Source of the DNA: Candidatus Lambdaproteobacteria bacterium RIFOXYD2_FULL_56_26 | GTDB taxonomy: Bacteria; SAR324; XYD2-FULL-50-16 | Length of the DNA stretch: 64,000 nucleotides | Assembly: GCA_001783715.1 (NCBI GenBank) | Contig: MFNF01000057.1 | Span: 1 to 64,000, forward strand | Direction: 5' to 3' | Shown: positions 19,453 to 28,177 of the stretch, in pieces | Position numbering within the stretch: position 1 is the stretch's first letter | How the letters are laid out: each line of letters starts with the position of its first letter | Program-made: the position numbers and the translations under genes | The notes under the pieces: generated by a model | Database searches by the model: none | What the model was told of the DNA's origin: nothing | The model's input: only the letters and a program-made list of their open reading frames with translations

Positions 19453-19998
19453 ATGTCCAGGCTGGGAAAGCTGCCGGTAGCCTTTAATGCAAAGGTTAAG
19501 GCGGACTACAAGAACCAGGTATTGTCCGTAAAAGGGCCGGTGGGCGAATTGTCCATGAACATCCCCTTGGCCACCAAAGTGGTCTTGGGTGAAGGGTCGA
19601 TCTCGGTGGACGTTGACTTCAACGACCCCGTGCTGAAGGTCCAAGGCGGGACGATTCGTGCGTTGATCAAGTGTATGATCGACGGTGTCTCCACCGGTTT
19701 CAAAAAGCAGTTGGAATTGGTTGGTGTGGGCTACAGAGCCCAGCTGGCCGGTCAAAAATTGACCCTTGCCTTGGGTTACTCCCACCCGGTGGAGTACAAT
19801 TTGCCCAACCAAGTCAAAGGGCAGGTAGATGGGACTACCAAGATCACTCTGACCAGCCCCGACAAACAATTGTTGGGCCAGGTCTGTGCCGAGCTCCGCA
19901 AGTTCCGGCCCCCGGAGCCCTACAAAGGCAAAGGGATTCTCTTTGCAGGCGAGAAGATTCGTCGCAAGGCCGGTAAGACCGGTAAAGGTTCTAAATAG
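19453..19998 (+). CDS. rplF: 50S ribosomal protein L6
   Basis: 181 aa, two repeated domains. 'MSRLGKLPV' start, and 'FRPPEPYKGKGILFAGE' is the family signature near the C-terminus. It lies near the sarcin-ricin loop/GTPase centre. AAGGAGAAG before the ATG. Confidence 0.97.
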   Translation: MSRLGKLPVAFNAKVKADYKNQVLSVKGPVGELSMNIPLATKVVLGEGSISVDVDFNDPVLKVQGGTIRALIKCMIDGVSTGFKKQLELVGVGYRAQLAGQKLTLALGYSHPVEYNLPNQVKGQVDGTTKITLTSPDKQLLGQVCAELRKFRPPEPYKGKGILFAGEKIRRKAGKTGKGSK

Positions 19999-20008
19999 GT
20001 AAGGCAAC

Positions 20009-20380
20009 ATGGAAGCATCACAAAAAAGAATCGACACCCGGCAGCGCAAGAAGGCCCACATCCGCAAACGCATTGTGGGTACCTCTGAGCGACCGAGGGT
20101 AAGTGTGTTTCGCAGCGCCAAGCATATCTACGCCCAAGCGGTAGACGACGAATCCGGGAAGACCCTGGCCCAGTCCTCGACCTTGGCGGCAGACGTGAAA
20201 AGCAAGTTGACCGGTGCGTCCGGCAACAAAGCCGCTGCCAACCTTGTGGGCAAAGCCTTTGGTGAGGTTTTGAAGTCCAAGGGTTTTACGTCGATTGTCT
20301 TTGACCGTAACGGCTACCTCTACCATGGAAGGGTCAAAGACCTTGCCGATGGGATCAGGGAAGCTGGGATTGAGTTTTAA
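20009..20380 (+). CDS. rplR: 50S ribosomal protein L18
   Basis: 123 aa, a 5S rRNA binder. 'RPRVSVFRSAKHIYAQ' and 'FDRNGYLYHGRVKDLADGIREAG' region identify it. 10 nt after rplF. Confidence 0.97.
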   Translation: MEASQKRIDTRQRKKAHIRKRIVGTSERPRVSVFRSAKHIYAQAVDDESGKTLAQSSTLAADVKSKLTGASGNKAAANLVGKAFGEVLKSKGFTSIVFDRNGYLYHGRVKDLADGIREAGIEF

Positions 20381-20400
20381 CCGCAAGACGGGGAGTTACT

Positions 20401-20922
20401 TTGGCTGAAAGAGCTGATAGAGGCGAAAGAGAGAAAAGCGACCTGATCGAGAAAGTCATCGAGGTCAAACGGGTGTCCAAAGTCGTAAAAGGCGGTCGCC
20501 GGTTTAGCTTCAGTGCGCTGGTTGTGGTTGGTGACGGTAAGGGACGGGTCGGTTACGGCGTGGGCAAGGCCAACGAAGTGATCGAAGCGGTTCGTAAAGC
20601 TACCGAACAAGGCAAGAAGCGGATGATTCACTTCTCCTTCCACAAAAACACCATTCCGCACCAAGTGATCGGTCACCACGGCGCTTCCAAAGTGCTGATG
20701 CGCCCAGGTGCCCCCGGTAGCGGTATCATTTCCGCCGGTCCGATTCGGGCGGTGGTGGAAGCGATTGGGATTCACGACATCAACGTCAAGGCGTTAGGCT
20801 CGACCAATGCACACAACTTGGTCCGGTCGGCCATTGACGGCCTGAGCCAGCTTCGGTCCTTTGCGGACGTTGCGGCAAGGCGGGGCAAACCGGTCTCTGA
20901 AATTTGCACCTTGGAGTATTGA
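20401..20922 (+). CDS. rpsE: 30S ribosomal protein S5
   Basis: 173 aa, full length. It starts at TTG. It carries the double-stranded RNA-binding-like N-terminal domain ('[19 protein letters not shown]') and a conserved C-terminal domain ('[13 protein letters not shown]'). Involved in decoding fidelity and mRNA entry. GGGGAG lies upstream. Confidence 0.97.
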   Translation: MAERADRGEREKSDLIEKVIEVKRVSKVVKGGRRFSFSALVVVGDGKGRVGYGVGKANEVIEAVRKATEQGKKRMIHFSFHKNTIPHQVIGHHGASKVLMRPGAPGSGIISAGPIRAVVEAIGIHDINVKALGSTNAHNLVRSAIDGLSQLRSFADVAARRGKPVSEICTLEY

Positions 20923-20923
20923 G

Positions 20924-21106
20924 ATGAGCGGCCAACTGAAAGTTACCTTGCGCAAAAGCCGCGAGAACAGCAGCAAAAAACAACAGGAACACCTCAAGGG
21001 CCTGGGGCTGAGGAAGATTCGCCAAGAGCGGATCCTCAAGGATACCCCGGAGATCCGTGGGATGATCGCCAAGGTCTCCCACATGGTCGAGGTTGAAACC
21101 CTCTAA
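20924..21106 (+). CDS. rpmD: 50S ribosomal protein L30
   Basis: 60 aa. Start ATG at 20924 immediately follows the rpsE stop. '[26 protein letters not shown]' region is typical of bacterial L30. An upstream in-frame ORF extension inside rpsE has no support. Confidence 0.94.
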   Translation: MSGQLKVTLRKSRENSSKKQQEHLKGLGLRKIRQERILKDTPEIRGMIAKVSHMVEVETL

Positions 21107-21129
21107 TCTTTTTTGGATCGGTTAAGGAT

Positions 21130-21582
21130 ATGTTGCATAGACTTGAAAACGCCCCAGGGGCCAAAAAAACCAGAAAGCGGATTGGCCGCGGTCCCGGCAG
21201 CGGGACCGGTAAGACCTCTGGTCGTGGGCACAAAGGTTCTCATGCTCGTTCCGGCTCCAAGAGCAGGATCGGCTTTGAGGGCGGACAGATGCCTTTGCAC
21301 ATTCGGTTGCCCAAGCGTGGTTTCAAGAATATCTTCCGGGAAGAGTTTTTGGTGGTTAACGTAGCCGCCATTGCCAAATCCACGAAGTTGGACAAAAGCA
21401 AACTGATCACTTTGGCTGTCTTGCAGGAAGCCGGTTTGGTGCCCAAGGGCAAACTCCGGTTGAAGGTGTTGGGCAACGGTGAGATCAACGAAAAAATCAA
21501 AATTGAAGCTCACAGTTTCAGTGCTTCCGCAGAAGAGAAGATCCTTGCTGCTGGCGGGCAGGTGACCAAACTGGAGAGCTGA
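21130..21582 (+). CDS. rplO: 50S ribosomal protein L15
   Basis: 150 aa, normal. 'RKRIGRGPGSGTGKTSGRGHKG' region is the conserved Gly/Arg-rich N-terminus. Late 50S assembly protein. It directly precedes secY (3-nt gap), the standard order. Confidence 0.96.
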   Translation: MLHRLENAPGAKKTRKRIGRGPGSGTGKTSGRGHKGSHARSGSKSRIGFEGGQMPLHIRLPKRGFKNIFREEFLVVNVAAIAKSTKLDKSKLITLAVLQEAGLVPKGKLRLKVLGNGEINEKIKIEAHSFSASAEEKILAAGGQVTKLES

Positions 21583-21585
21583 TTC

Positions 21586-22899
21586 ATGCTCGAAGTCTTC
21601 CAAAACATCTTTAAGGTCGAAGAGCTGCGCAAGCGCATCCTCTTTACCTTGGGGATGCTGGTGGTGTTTCGGATCGGTGCTCACATTCCGGTACCCGGAA
21701 TCGACTCTGCCGCTCTGAGCGAATTCTTCGCCGCCAACTCCAAAGGCCTTTTGGGCCACCTGGACATGTTCAGCGGTGGAGCAATGGCGAACATGACGAT
21801 CTTTGCCTTGGGCGTGATGCCCTACATCTCGGCTTCGATCATCATCCAGCTGCTGACCGCCGTCTTTCCGGCTCTGGAAAAGCTTCAAAAGGAAGGGGAT
21901 GCCGGAAGACGGAAGATCACCCAATACACCCGGTACGGCACGATCGTCTTGGCGGTGATCCAGGGGTATGGTATTGCTGTAGGCCTGGAATCAATGGGGA
22001 TTGGTGGAAACAAGGTTGTTTCCACTGGAATGGATGCTTGGGCCTTTCGGGCCTTGACCGTTTTGACCCTGACCGCCGGTACCTCCTTTGTGATGTGGCT
22101 TGGCGAGCAGATCAGCGAGCGTGGGATCGGCAACGGAATCAGTTTGATTATCTTTGCCGGGATCGTCACCGGGATTCCCGCTGCGACCTTCCAAACCTGG
22201 TCTTTGATGAAAACCGGCGACATGAGCCTCTTCATCGTGATCCTGGTTGGGTTAATTATCGTAGTGGTGATCGGCAGCGTGATCTTTTTTGAGACCGCCA
22301 ACCGAAAACTGCCAGTCCAGTACGCCAAACGAATGCAAGGGAACCGCATGGTTGGGGGGCAATACTCTCACCTGCCCCTGAAAATCAATGCGGCCGGGGT
22401 GATCCCGCCGATTTTTGCTTCCAGCCTGTTGGCCTTTCCGGCTACGATCACCGGCTTTACCCAGATTGAATGGGTGCAATCGGTCGGGAACCAGCTGATG
22501 CCGGGGCGGATGTTGTACAACTTCATTTTTGTAGCGCTGATTTTCTTTTTCTGCTTCTTTTATACGGCCATCCAGTACAACCCGTTTAAGATTGCAGAAG
22601 AGCTCAAACGGCACGGCGGCTTTATCCCTGGGATTCGTCCCGGCGGGAAAACGGCCGAATACATCAACTTGGTCTTGACCCGGTTGACCTTTGGCGGAGC
22701 GATTTACCTTTCGGTGATCTGCGTAATGCCGAGTGTGCTGTACGTTTACTTTAAGGTCCCTTTTTCCTTTGGTGGAACGGCAGTGCTGATCGTGGTGGGT
22801 GTGGCGCTGGATACGGTGATGCAAATCGAAACCTTTTTGCTGAACCAGAATTACGATGGATTTATCAAGAAGAGCAAGAAACGGCGCAGACAATATTAA
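21586..22899 (+). CDS. secY: Preprotein translocase subunit SecY
   Basis: 437 aa, ten membrane helices. It is the protein-conducting channel of the Sec translocon. Conserved 'HIPVPGID' near helix 1, the plug region 'FSGGAMANMTIFALG', 'GERGIGNG'-like SERGIGNG, and the cytosolic loop 'RHGGFIPGIRPGG' in which Arg contacts SecA and the ribosome. The basic C-terminus 'KKSKKRRRQY' is typical. Coupled to rplO upstream and adk downstream (14 nt). Confidence 0.98.
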   Translation: MLEVFQNIFKVEELRKRILFTLGMLVVFRIGAHIPVPGIDSAALSEFFAANSKGLLGHLDMFSGGAMANMTIFALGVMPYISASIIIQLLTAVFPALEKLQKEGDAGRRKITQYTRYGTIVLAVIQGYGIAVGLESMGIGGNKVVSTGMDAWAFRALTVLTLTAGTSFVMWLGEQISERGIGNGISLIIFAGIVTGIPAATFQTWSLMKTGDMSLFIVILVGLIIVVVIGSVIFFETANRKLPVQYAKRMQGNRMVGGQYSHLPLKINAAGVIPPIFASSLLAFPATITGFTQIEWVQSVGNQLMPGRMLYNFIFVALIFFFCFFYTAIQYNPFKIAEELKRHGGFIPGIRPGGKTAEYINLVLTRLTFGGAIYLSVICVMPSVLYVYFKVPFSFGGTAVLIVVGVALDTVMQIETFLLNQNYDGFIKKSKKRRRQY

Positions 22900-22913
22900 G
22901 CCCGGTTCCTTCC

Positions 22914-23558
22914 ATGAAGATCGTTTTTTTTGGGGCTCCTGGCTCCGGTAAGGGCACCCAATCCAAACGGATTTCTAAAGCCCTTTCGATCCCCCAACTG
23001 AGTACCGGAGACATGCTCCGGGAAGCAGTCAAAAAGGGGAACGATCTGGGCAAGAAGGCCAAGGGCTTTATGGATTCGGGGAACTTGGTTCCCGACGAGT
23101 TGATCTTGGGGTTGATCCGGGAGCGGGTCCTTAGGGAAGATTGCAAGGCAGGTTATATCCTTGACGGGTTTCCTCGGACCCTGACCCAGGCGGTTGAACT
23201 GGATTCGATGCTGGGACAATTGGGGGAACAGGTCGAAAAGGTGGTTTACCTGGACATCGACCCGGAAAAGGTAGTGGCCCGGTTGGTCGGTCGCCGGGTT
23301 TGCGGGGAATGTGGAGAAGAGTTCCACGTCACCAATCGCCCTCCCGTCCAAAAAGGGATCTGCGACAAATGCGGGGCCGCTTTGGTCCAGCGGGAAGACG
23401 ACCAGGAAGAAAAGATCCGGGTCCGCCTGGAGAGCTATAAACTCCAGACCGCTCCGGTGGAAGGACACTACCGGGGCCAAGGGGTTTTGGTCCACGTAAT
23501 GGCCGAAGGTGAGATTGGGCAGATTACCCAAAGGATTCTTGAGGCGTTGCGAGGCTGA
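22914..23558 (+). CDS. adk: Adenylate kinase with zinc-type lid
   Basis: 214 aa, long (LID-containing) form. It catalyses ATP + AMP to 2 ADP. P-loop GAPGSGKGTQ, AMP-binding 'STGDMLREAV' and DGFPRT are present. The LID domain carries C-x2-C (CGECG) and, 16 residues later, C-x2-C (CDKCG), the structural zinc site of Gram-positive and some other Adks; E. coli Adk lacks it. Usual position after secY; map does not follow it here. Confidence 0.98.
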   Translation: MKIVFFGAPGSGKGTQSKRISKALSIPQLSTGDMLREAVKKGNDLGKKAKGFMDSGNLVPDELILGLIRERVLREDCKAGYILDGFPRTLTQAVELDSMLGQLGEQVEKVVYLDIDPEKVVARLVGRRVCGECGEEFHVTNRPPVQKGICDKCGAALVQREDDQEEKIRVRLESYKLQTAPVEGHYRGQGVLVHVMAEGEIGQITQRILEALRG

Positions 23559-23571
23559 TGCAAAGAAGTGG

Positions 23572-23600
23572 TTGCCAAATGTTTAGGGAACTGTTAGCTT
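23572..23600 (+). promoter_or_regulatory. Candidate internal promoter ahead of infA
   Basis: TTGCCA-17 nt-TAGCTT lies in the 93-bp gap between adk and infA, one of the widest gaps in the ribosomal cluster. It could drive the alpha block (infA to rplQ) separately. Pattern match only. Confidence 0.35.
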
Positions 23601-23651
23601 CGTTAATTACATTTTCGAGCTACTCCAGTACTAACCCTGAGGCGAGGAACC

Positions 23652-23870
23652 TTGGCTAAGGGCGACCAGATTGAAATGGAGGGCAAGGTTTTAGAAGCCC
23701 TGCCCAACGCAATGTTTCGTGTAGAGCTTGACAACAAGCACGTGCTTCTGGCCCATATCTCCGGGAAAATGAGGATGAACTACATCCGTATTCTCCCTGG
23801 CGATAAGGTAACCGTTGAGATTTCACCCTACGATCTGACCCGTGGTCGGATTGTATATCGGAATAAGTAG
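23652..23870 (+). CDS. infA: Translation initiation factor IF-1
   Basis: 72 aa, the exact family length, OB fold. '[21 protein letters not shown]' region and '[20 protein letters not shown]' are diagnostic. TTG start. It binds the 30S A site during initiation. Confidence 0.97.
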   Translation: MAKGDQIEMEGKVLEALPNAMFRVELDNKHVLLAHISGKMRMNYIRILPGDKVTVEISPYDLTRGRIVYRNK

Positions 23871-23875
23871 GGACT

Positions 23876-23989
23876 ATGAAAGTTCGAGCATCTGTAAAAC
23901 CAATTTGCCCAAAATGCAAAACGGTCAAACGCAAGGGGATTGTACGCGTTATTTGCGAAAACCCTAAGCATAAACAACGACAAGGCTAG
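23876..23989 (+). CDS. rpmJ: 50S ribosomal protein L36, zinc-binding
   Basis: 37 aa, [14 protein letters not shown] start and KHKQRQG end. C-x2-C...C-x4-H zinc ribbon (CPKC, then CENPKH), the C+ form. ATG lies 5 nt after infA, in the standard infA-rpmJ-rpsM order. Confidence 0.97.
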   Translation: MKVRASVKPICPKCKTVKRKGIVRVICENPKHKQRQG

Positions 23990-23997
23990 GAAGAAGG

Positions 23998-24363
23998 ATG
24001 GCAAGGATCGCAGGGATCGACCTCCCACTCAATAAGCGTGTGGAAATCGGGCTAACCTATATTCATGGGATTGGCCGGGCCACCTCTAACAAGATTCTTG
24101 GGCAGGCCGGAGTGGACCGGGATACCCGTGTTCGGGAGCTCAAGGAAGAACAGGTTGCGGCTATTCGGAAGATTATCCAAGGCCTGACGGTTGAAGGTGA
24201 CCTCCGCCGGGAAGTCAGCATGGCGATCAAAAGGCTTAAGGATCTCGGGTGCTACCGGGGCTTGCGTCATCGGGCCGGTTTGCCGGCACGAGGTCAGAGG
24301 ACCAAAACCAACGCTCGTACCCGCAAAGGGCCGAAACGGATGCAAATCACGAACAAGAAGTAG
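23998..24363 (+). CDS. rpsM: 30S ribosomal protein S13
   Basis: 121 aa. Starts [21 protein letters not shown]; '[20 protein letters not shown]' region and a basic C-terminal tail contact tRNA and bridge B1. AAGGATG-type spacing after rpmJ (8 nt). Confidence 0.97.
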   Translation: MARIAGIDLPLNKRVEIGLTYIHGIGRATSNKILGQAGVDRDTRVRELKEEQVAAIRKIIQGLTVEGDLRREVSMAIKRLKDLGCYRGLRHRAGLPARGQRTKTNARTRKGPKRMQITNKK

Positions 24364-24369
24364 GACCAA

Positions 24370-24765
24370 ATGGCGAAAGCAGTAAAGCGCAAAGGGCTGA
24401 AGAAAAAAGAGAAGAAAAACGTTGCCACCGGCATCGTTTACATCAGCGCTACCTTTAACAACACCATCGTCAGCGTAACCGACCCGGGTGGCAACGTCTT
24501 GGCTTGGTCCTCTACCGGCCTTCACGGCTTCAAGGGCTCAAGGAAATCTACTCCCTATGCGGCAAGGTTGGTCGGCGAAGATGCGATCAAAAAAGCTATG
24601 GAAAACGGGATGAAACAGTGTGACATCATCGTTAAGGGGCCCGGCTCTGGCCGTGAGTCTGCCTTGCGTGCGGTTGCGAATTCCGGGATTCGGGTCAATC
24701 ATATCGAGGACGTGACCCCGGTACCCCATAACGGTTGTCGGCCACCAAAACGTCGCCGGATCTAA
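24370..24765 (+). CDS. rpsK: 30S ribosomal protein S11
   Basis: 131 aa. '[20 protein letters not shown]' region and the C-terminal '[18 protein letters not shown]' are characteristic. Platform protein by the Shine-Dalgarno helix. 6 nt after rpsM. Confidence 0.97.
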   Translation: MAKAVKRKGLKKKEKKNVATGIVYISATFNNTIVSVTDPGGNVLAWSSTGLHGFKGSRKSTPYAARLVGEDAIKKAMENGMKQCDIIVKGPGSGRESALRAVANSGIRVNHIEDVTPVPHNGCRPPKRRRI

Positions 24766-24787
24766 CGGTTAAAGTTCAAGGAGAATT

Positions 24788-25423
24788 GTGGCTAGGTATT
24801 GTGACGCAGTTTGCAAGCTCTGTCGGCGGGAGAAACTGAAACTCTTTTTGAAAGGGGATCGGTGTTATTCCGACAAGTGTGCTATCCAAAAAAGGCCTTA
24901 TGCTCCCGGCCAACATGGTCCGACCGCAAGGCGTGGGAAGTACTCCGAGTTTGGGGTTCAGCTTCGGGAGAAACAAAAGGTCAAACGGCTTTACGGTTTG
25001 CTGGAAAAGCAGTTTCGCTTGACTTACGACAAGGCCGCCGCCCGCAAGGGGAAAACCGGCGAGAACCTTTTGGTGATGCTTGAGCAGAGGCTGGACAATA
25101 CGGTTTACCGCATGGGTTTTGCCAGAAGCTTGGCCGAGGCTAGGCAGTTGGTCAAGCACTCTCATGTGCTGGTCAACGGCAAAAAGTGCAACATCCCGTC
25201 GATGCAAGTGAAGAAAAATGACGCTATCTCGATCCGGGAGAAAAGTCATGCAGTTGCTTTCATCCAAGAGGCCGGTGACGCGGCCGCCCGCAAGGGCTTG
25301 GTCCCAGGTTGGTTGGTAGTGGATCACAAGGCAATGACCGGTAAAGTGGTTGCTGATCCAACCCGCGAGCAGATTGTCGTACCCATCCAAGAACAGCTTA
25401 TCGTCGAGCTTTATTCCAGGTAG
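24788..25423 (+). CDS. rpsD: 30S ribosomal protein S4, zinc-binding form
   Basis: 211 aa, GTG start. The N-terminal cysteines (C-x3-C-x2-C ... C-x4-C within the first 32 residues) form the zinc finger of the C+ S4 type. An S4 RNA-binding domain follows ('[19 protein letters not shown]'). A primary 16S binder and, in E. coli, the alpha-operon repressor. Confidence 0.97.
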   Translation: MARYCDAVCKLCRREKLKLFLKGDRCYSDKCAIQKRPYAPGQHGPTARRGKYSEFGVQLREKQKVKRLYGLLEKQFRLTYDKAAARKGKTGENLLVMLEQRLDNTVYRMGFARSLAEARQLVKHSHVLVNGKKCNIPSMQVKKNDAISIREKSHAVAFIQEAGDAAARKGLVPGWLVVDHKAMTGKVVADPTREQIVVPIQEQLIVELYSR

Positions 25424-25428
25424 GACTG

Positions 25429-26472
25429 GTGGAAGAGAACAAAAGCGAAGTGCAGTTCCAGAAAAACTGGGAGGGTTTGCAAGTCCCGACTGGGATCCAG
25501 GTCGAACGCCTGGAAACCGACAACTTCTATGGCAAATACACCCTGGAGCCGATGCACAAGGGCTTCGGGATCACGATTGGCCACGCCTTGCGCCGCTGTT
25601 TGCTGTCCTCTTTGCGGGGCAGTGCGGTTTATGGGGTCAAAATCGAAGGGGTCTCTCACGAATTTGAGACCATCAAGGGGATTCGGGAGGATGTTCTCCA
25701 GATTGTTTTGAACCTCAAGCAATTGCGGCTCAAACAACTGGTGGAGGAAGACATCTCCATGGAATTGATCGCCGAAGGTCCCAAGACCGTTACGGCCGGC
25801 GACATTTCCACCTTTGCGAAAGTAGAGGTGATGAACCCCGACCATGTGATCTGTCACCTGGACAAGGGCGCAACCCTGGAAATGACCCTTTACGCAAGGC
25901 TCAACCGTGGGTTCATCTCGGCGGAAGAAAACCACGACGGCGACCTGCCGATCGGGACGATCTTCTTGGATTCCAACCACTCCCCGGTGGCCAAGGTCAA
26001 CTACGAAGTGACCAACACCAGGGTAGGCCAGAAGACCGACTACGACAAATTGATCTTTGAACTTTGGACCACCGGCGGGGTTCGCCCCGACGACGCAGTG
26101 GGCTACGGTGCCAAGATCCTTAAAGAGTACCTGAACCCCTTCATCAACTTCGACGAAGAGGCCATTATGCCTCTGCAAGAAGAGAAGGCGGTCGAGGAAA
26201 AACCCTTCGAGAACCCCAATTTGTACCGCTCGGTCAGCGAGTTGGAACTTTCGGTTCGGTCGATCAACTGTTTGCAGAACGCAAAGATTGAGAACATCGG
26301 CGAACTGGTCCAAAAGACCGAAGCAGAGATGCTCAAGACCAAAAACTTTGGCCGCAAGTCCCTCCAAGAGATCAAGACCGTCTTGGCCTCAATGGGTCTG
26401 ACCCTGGGGATGAAGTTGGACAATTACGAAAAACCAAAGGCTGAAGCCCATTCAAACGTAGCTGGAACATGA
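25429..26472 (+). CDS. rpoA: DNA-directed RNA polymerase subunit alpha
   Basis: 347 aa, GTG start. The N-terminal dimerisation/assembly domain (about 1-240) has '[20 protein letters not shown]'. A linker leads to the helix-hairpin-helix C-terminal domain (about 265-335: '[20 protein letters not shown]', '[14 protein letters not shown]'), which contacts UP elements and activators. Overlaps rplQ by 4 nt. Confidence 0.98.
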   Translation: MEENKSEVQFQKNWEGLQVPTGIQVERLETDNFYGKYTLEPMHKGFGITIGHALRRCLLSSLRGSAVYGVKIEGVSHEFETIKGIREDVLQIVLNLKQLRLKQLVEEDISMELIAEGPKTVTAGDISTFAKVEVMNPDHVICHLDKGATLEMTLYARLNRGFISAEENHDGDLPIGTIFLDSNHSPVAKVNYEVTNTRVGQKTDYDKLIFELWTTGGVRPDDAVGYGAKILKEYLNPFINFDEEAIMPLQEEKAVEEKPFENPNLYRSVSELELSVRSINCLQNAKIENIGELVQKTEAEMLKTKNFGRKSLQEIKTVLASMGLTLGMKLDNYEKPKAEAHSNVAGT

Positions 26473-26981
26473 GACACCTCAAAGCAGGCAAGCGGCTTGG
26501 CGTAGTAACGAGCCACCGCAAGGCAATGATTCGCAACTTGGTCACCTCCTTGTTGGAGCACGGCCAAATTCGGACCACTGTGACTCGGGCCAAGGAAATG
26601 CGCCGGATGACCGACCGGATGATTGGTCTGGCCAAACGGAACCTCGCTACCGAAGGCGGGGACCTACATGCCAAAAGGCAAGCCATGGCCTTCTTGAACA
26701 ACAAGGAAGCCTACCACAAGCTGTTTGACCAGTACGGCGAGTTGTTCAAGGACCGCAACGGCGGCTACACCCGTATCTACAAACTGGGCAACCGGTTGGG
26801 CGACAACGCCCAAGTGGCCTTGATCCAGTTGGTGGGTTTGGAAGGGGAAGCAGTGGCCAAGAAGGCAGCCAAGTCCGAGACCATCAAAGAAGTCAAAGGG
26901 GAACTGCAAGCGAGCCAAAAAGAAGCGGCTCCCAAAAAGGCCAGTACCAAAAAAGCCAAGGCAGAGACCGCCGAAGCTTAA
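26469..26981 (+). CDS. rplQ: 50S ribosomal protein L17 with basic/acidic tail
   Basis: 170 aa. The first 120 residues are ordinary L17 ([20 protein letters not shown]...). About 45 further residues form a low-complexity Lys/Ala/Glu tail that E. coli L17 (127 aa) does not have; such tails occur in several phyla. Last gene of the supercluster, followed at once by a strong terminator. Confidence 0.96.
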   Translation: MRHLKAGKRLGVVTSHRKAMIRNLVTSLLEHGQIRTTVTRAKEMRRMTDRMIGLAKRNLATEGGDLHAKRQAMAFLNNKEAYHKLFDQYGELFKDRNGGYTRIYKLGNRLGDNAQVALIQLVGLEGEAVAKKAAKSETIKEVKGELQASQKEAAPKKASTKKAKAETAEA

Positions 26982-27005
26982 TTCAAGCGCTGGTAAGGAA
27001 GTAAA

Positions 27006-27039
27006 AGCCCGCTGGATTCTTCCAGCGGGCTTTTTTTTT
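27006..27039 (+). terminator. Strong rho-independent terminator of the ribosomal cluster
   Basis: AGCCCGCTGGA and TCCAGCGGGCT form a perfect 11-bp stem with a 4-nt loop, followed by an unbroken T run. It lies 25 nt after the rplQ stop codon. Confidence 0.95.
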
Positions 27040-27651
27040 GCCTGGAGTTTTGGGATGCCAAAACCTTGGACCGCCACCGGACTGGGTTTTGGACCGGGAA
27101 TGGAAGGACGACCGGACGGGCCAGGGAGCAATTTTCTCCCAGCCAAGAGGCAAAAGATTTGGGGCTTTCGACCGACTCCGCACCCTTTTGAAGCCTGTTC
27201 TTGCAAACCCTGGCGAGCTTACCGTCAAGACGGAACCGGCCAGGGGTGGCCCGCTCCAAGGGACAATCCTCTGGTGCGGTGCCGCTGGTAAAACCGGCCC
27301 GGACTGGGTTTTGGGCTAGGGAGAGAAAGTGCCCATTGTGACCCAAGAGAATTTCTTTCCCCTTGCGGGAGCAGGGTTTGGGGCCCGGCTCTACGCTCCC
27401 TTGGCTCTCAAGCTCTTGGCGACTCTCCCGGTCCGACCGGACCGACCCAAAAGCCAGGGAACGGCTCAGAGTAGCGGTTCCAAAAGTCCGGCAGGGCGGC
27501 CCCAGAAAATCTTTTTCTGGCCCGGAAGCCCGTTGGGTTCGAGGATGGCTGCCCTGTGCAGGGATTGGCCCAGTGTCCGGGGTACAAACTCTGCCGGGGT
27601 TGGATCAGGGGGGGGGCTTGTCAGACGGAGACCAAAGACCCGGGGAGCCGG
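27040..27651. other. About 610 bp with no convincing gene
   Basis: I see no recognisable gene here. Two short plus-strand ORFs have tolerable ribosome binding sites: 27055-27291 (78 aa, Trp/Pro/Gly rich) and 27329-27655 (108 aa, GTG start after AGGGAGAG). Neither resembles a known family. A 16-nt direct repeat, CCGGACTGGGTTTTGG, occurs at 27077 and 27299. CCAGAAAA/TTTTCTGG forms a small hairpin at about 27504. It could be decayed coding sequence. Confidence 0.4.
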
Positions 27652-28164
27652 TTAGGACTGTCTTTGCTTGGGTGTCAGCACTTCGGAGTGGTTCCGTTCA
27701 AACTGGTGGACCAGGGAGAAGGCTAGTTCCACCCGGTAGGGGATCTCCATTCTCCGGCTCAGGCTGGAAAGCAGCCGACTGAAGTCTCGGACCCGGCGGA
27801 TCTGGTTGAACGCCTCAATTTCAGGCAGGTTGATCCCTTCTTGCTCCAGGGTTTGCCGTAAGGTGCGAGCGATTTCCGGTAAAGTTCCAGGGTCGGACTG
27901 AACCTGGGCCAATATTTGCACCAGAAATTGGCTCAGTCGCTGGTGTAGGCTCGGCAAGTGAACCGGGAGGTCTTGCTCCCGGGGGAAAACCGTTTTTTGG
28001 CCGAGCTGGGGCGATTTTGGGGGAAAGGTTGTGTTTCGCTTGAGAAAACAAGAATGTCCGTTTGACTTATGCCGACCATTGGTCTGGGCAAAACAGCGGA
28101 GCCGCTCCCTGTCGGGAGGTTCTTCAAACCGCAGGGGGCCTAGGCCCCTACGGGTGAAGGCCAT
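27652..28164 (-). CDS. Uncharacterised small cytoplasmic protein
   Basis: 170 aa from the ATG at 28164; the frame stays open further upstream, so the start is uncertain. I do not recognise it. The first 65 residues are Arg/Pro rich and poorly ordered. The last 105 look like a real helical domain with regular hydrophobic spacing ('LHQRLSQFLVQILAQVQ', 'LPEIARTLRQTLEQEG', 'YRVELAFSLVHQFERN'). There is no signal peptide or membrane segment. It is divergent from the lytic transglycosylase gene, with which its longer versions would overlap. Possibly only the C-terminal part is expressed. Confidence 0.5.
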   Translation of the reverse strand: MAFTRRGLGPLRFEEPPDRERLRCFAQTNGRHKSNGHSCFLKRNTTFPPKSPQLGQKTVFPREQDLPVHLPSLHQRLSQFLVQILAQVQSDPGTLPEIARTLRQTLEQEGINLPEIEAFNQIRRVRDFSRLLSSLSRRMEIPYRVELAFSLVHQFERNHSEVLTPKQRQS

Positions 28165-28177
28165 TGCCCCGGTCTCG

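Noticed and set aside
27500-27570. Possible tRNA suggested by GGTTCGAGG
   Set aside because: No T-arm complement, anticodon arm or acceptor stem could be formed around it.
27363-27782. 139-aa plus-strand ORF after the ribosomal cluster
   Set aside because: It overlaps the better-supported minus-strand gene, has no clear ribosome site and has a composition like frame noise.
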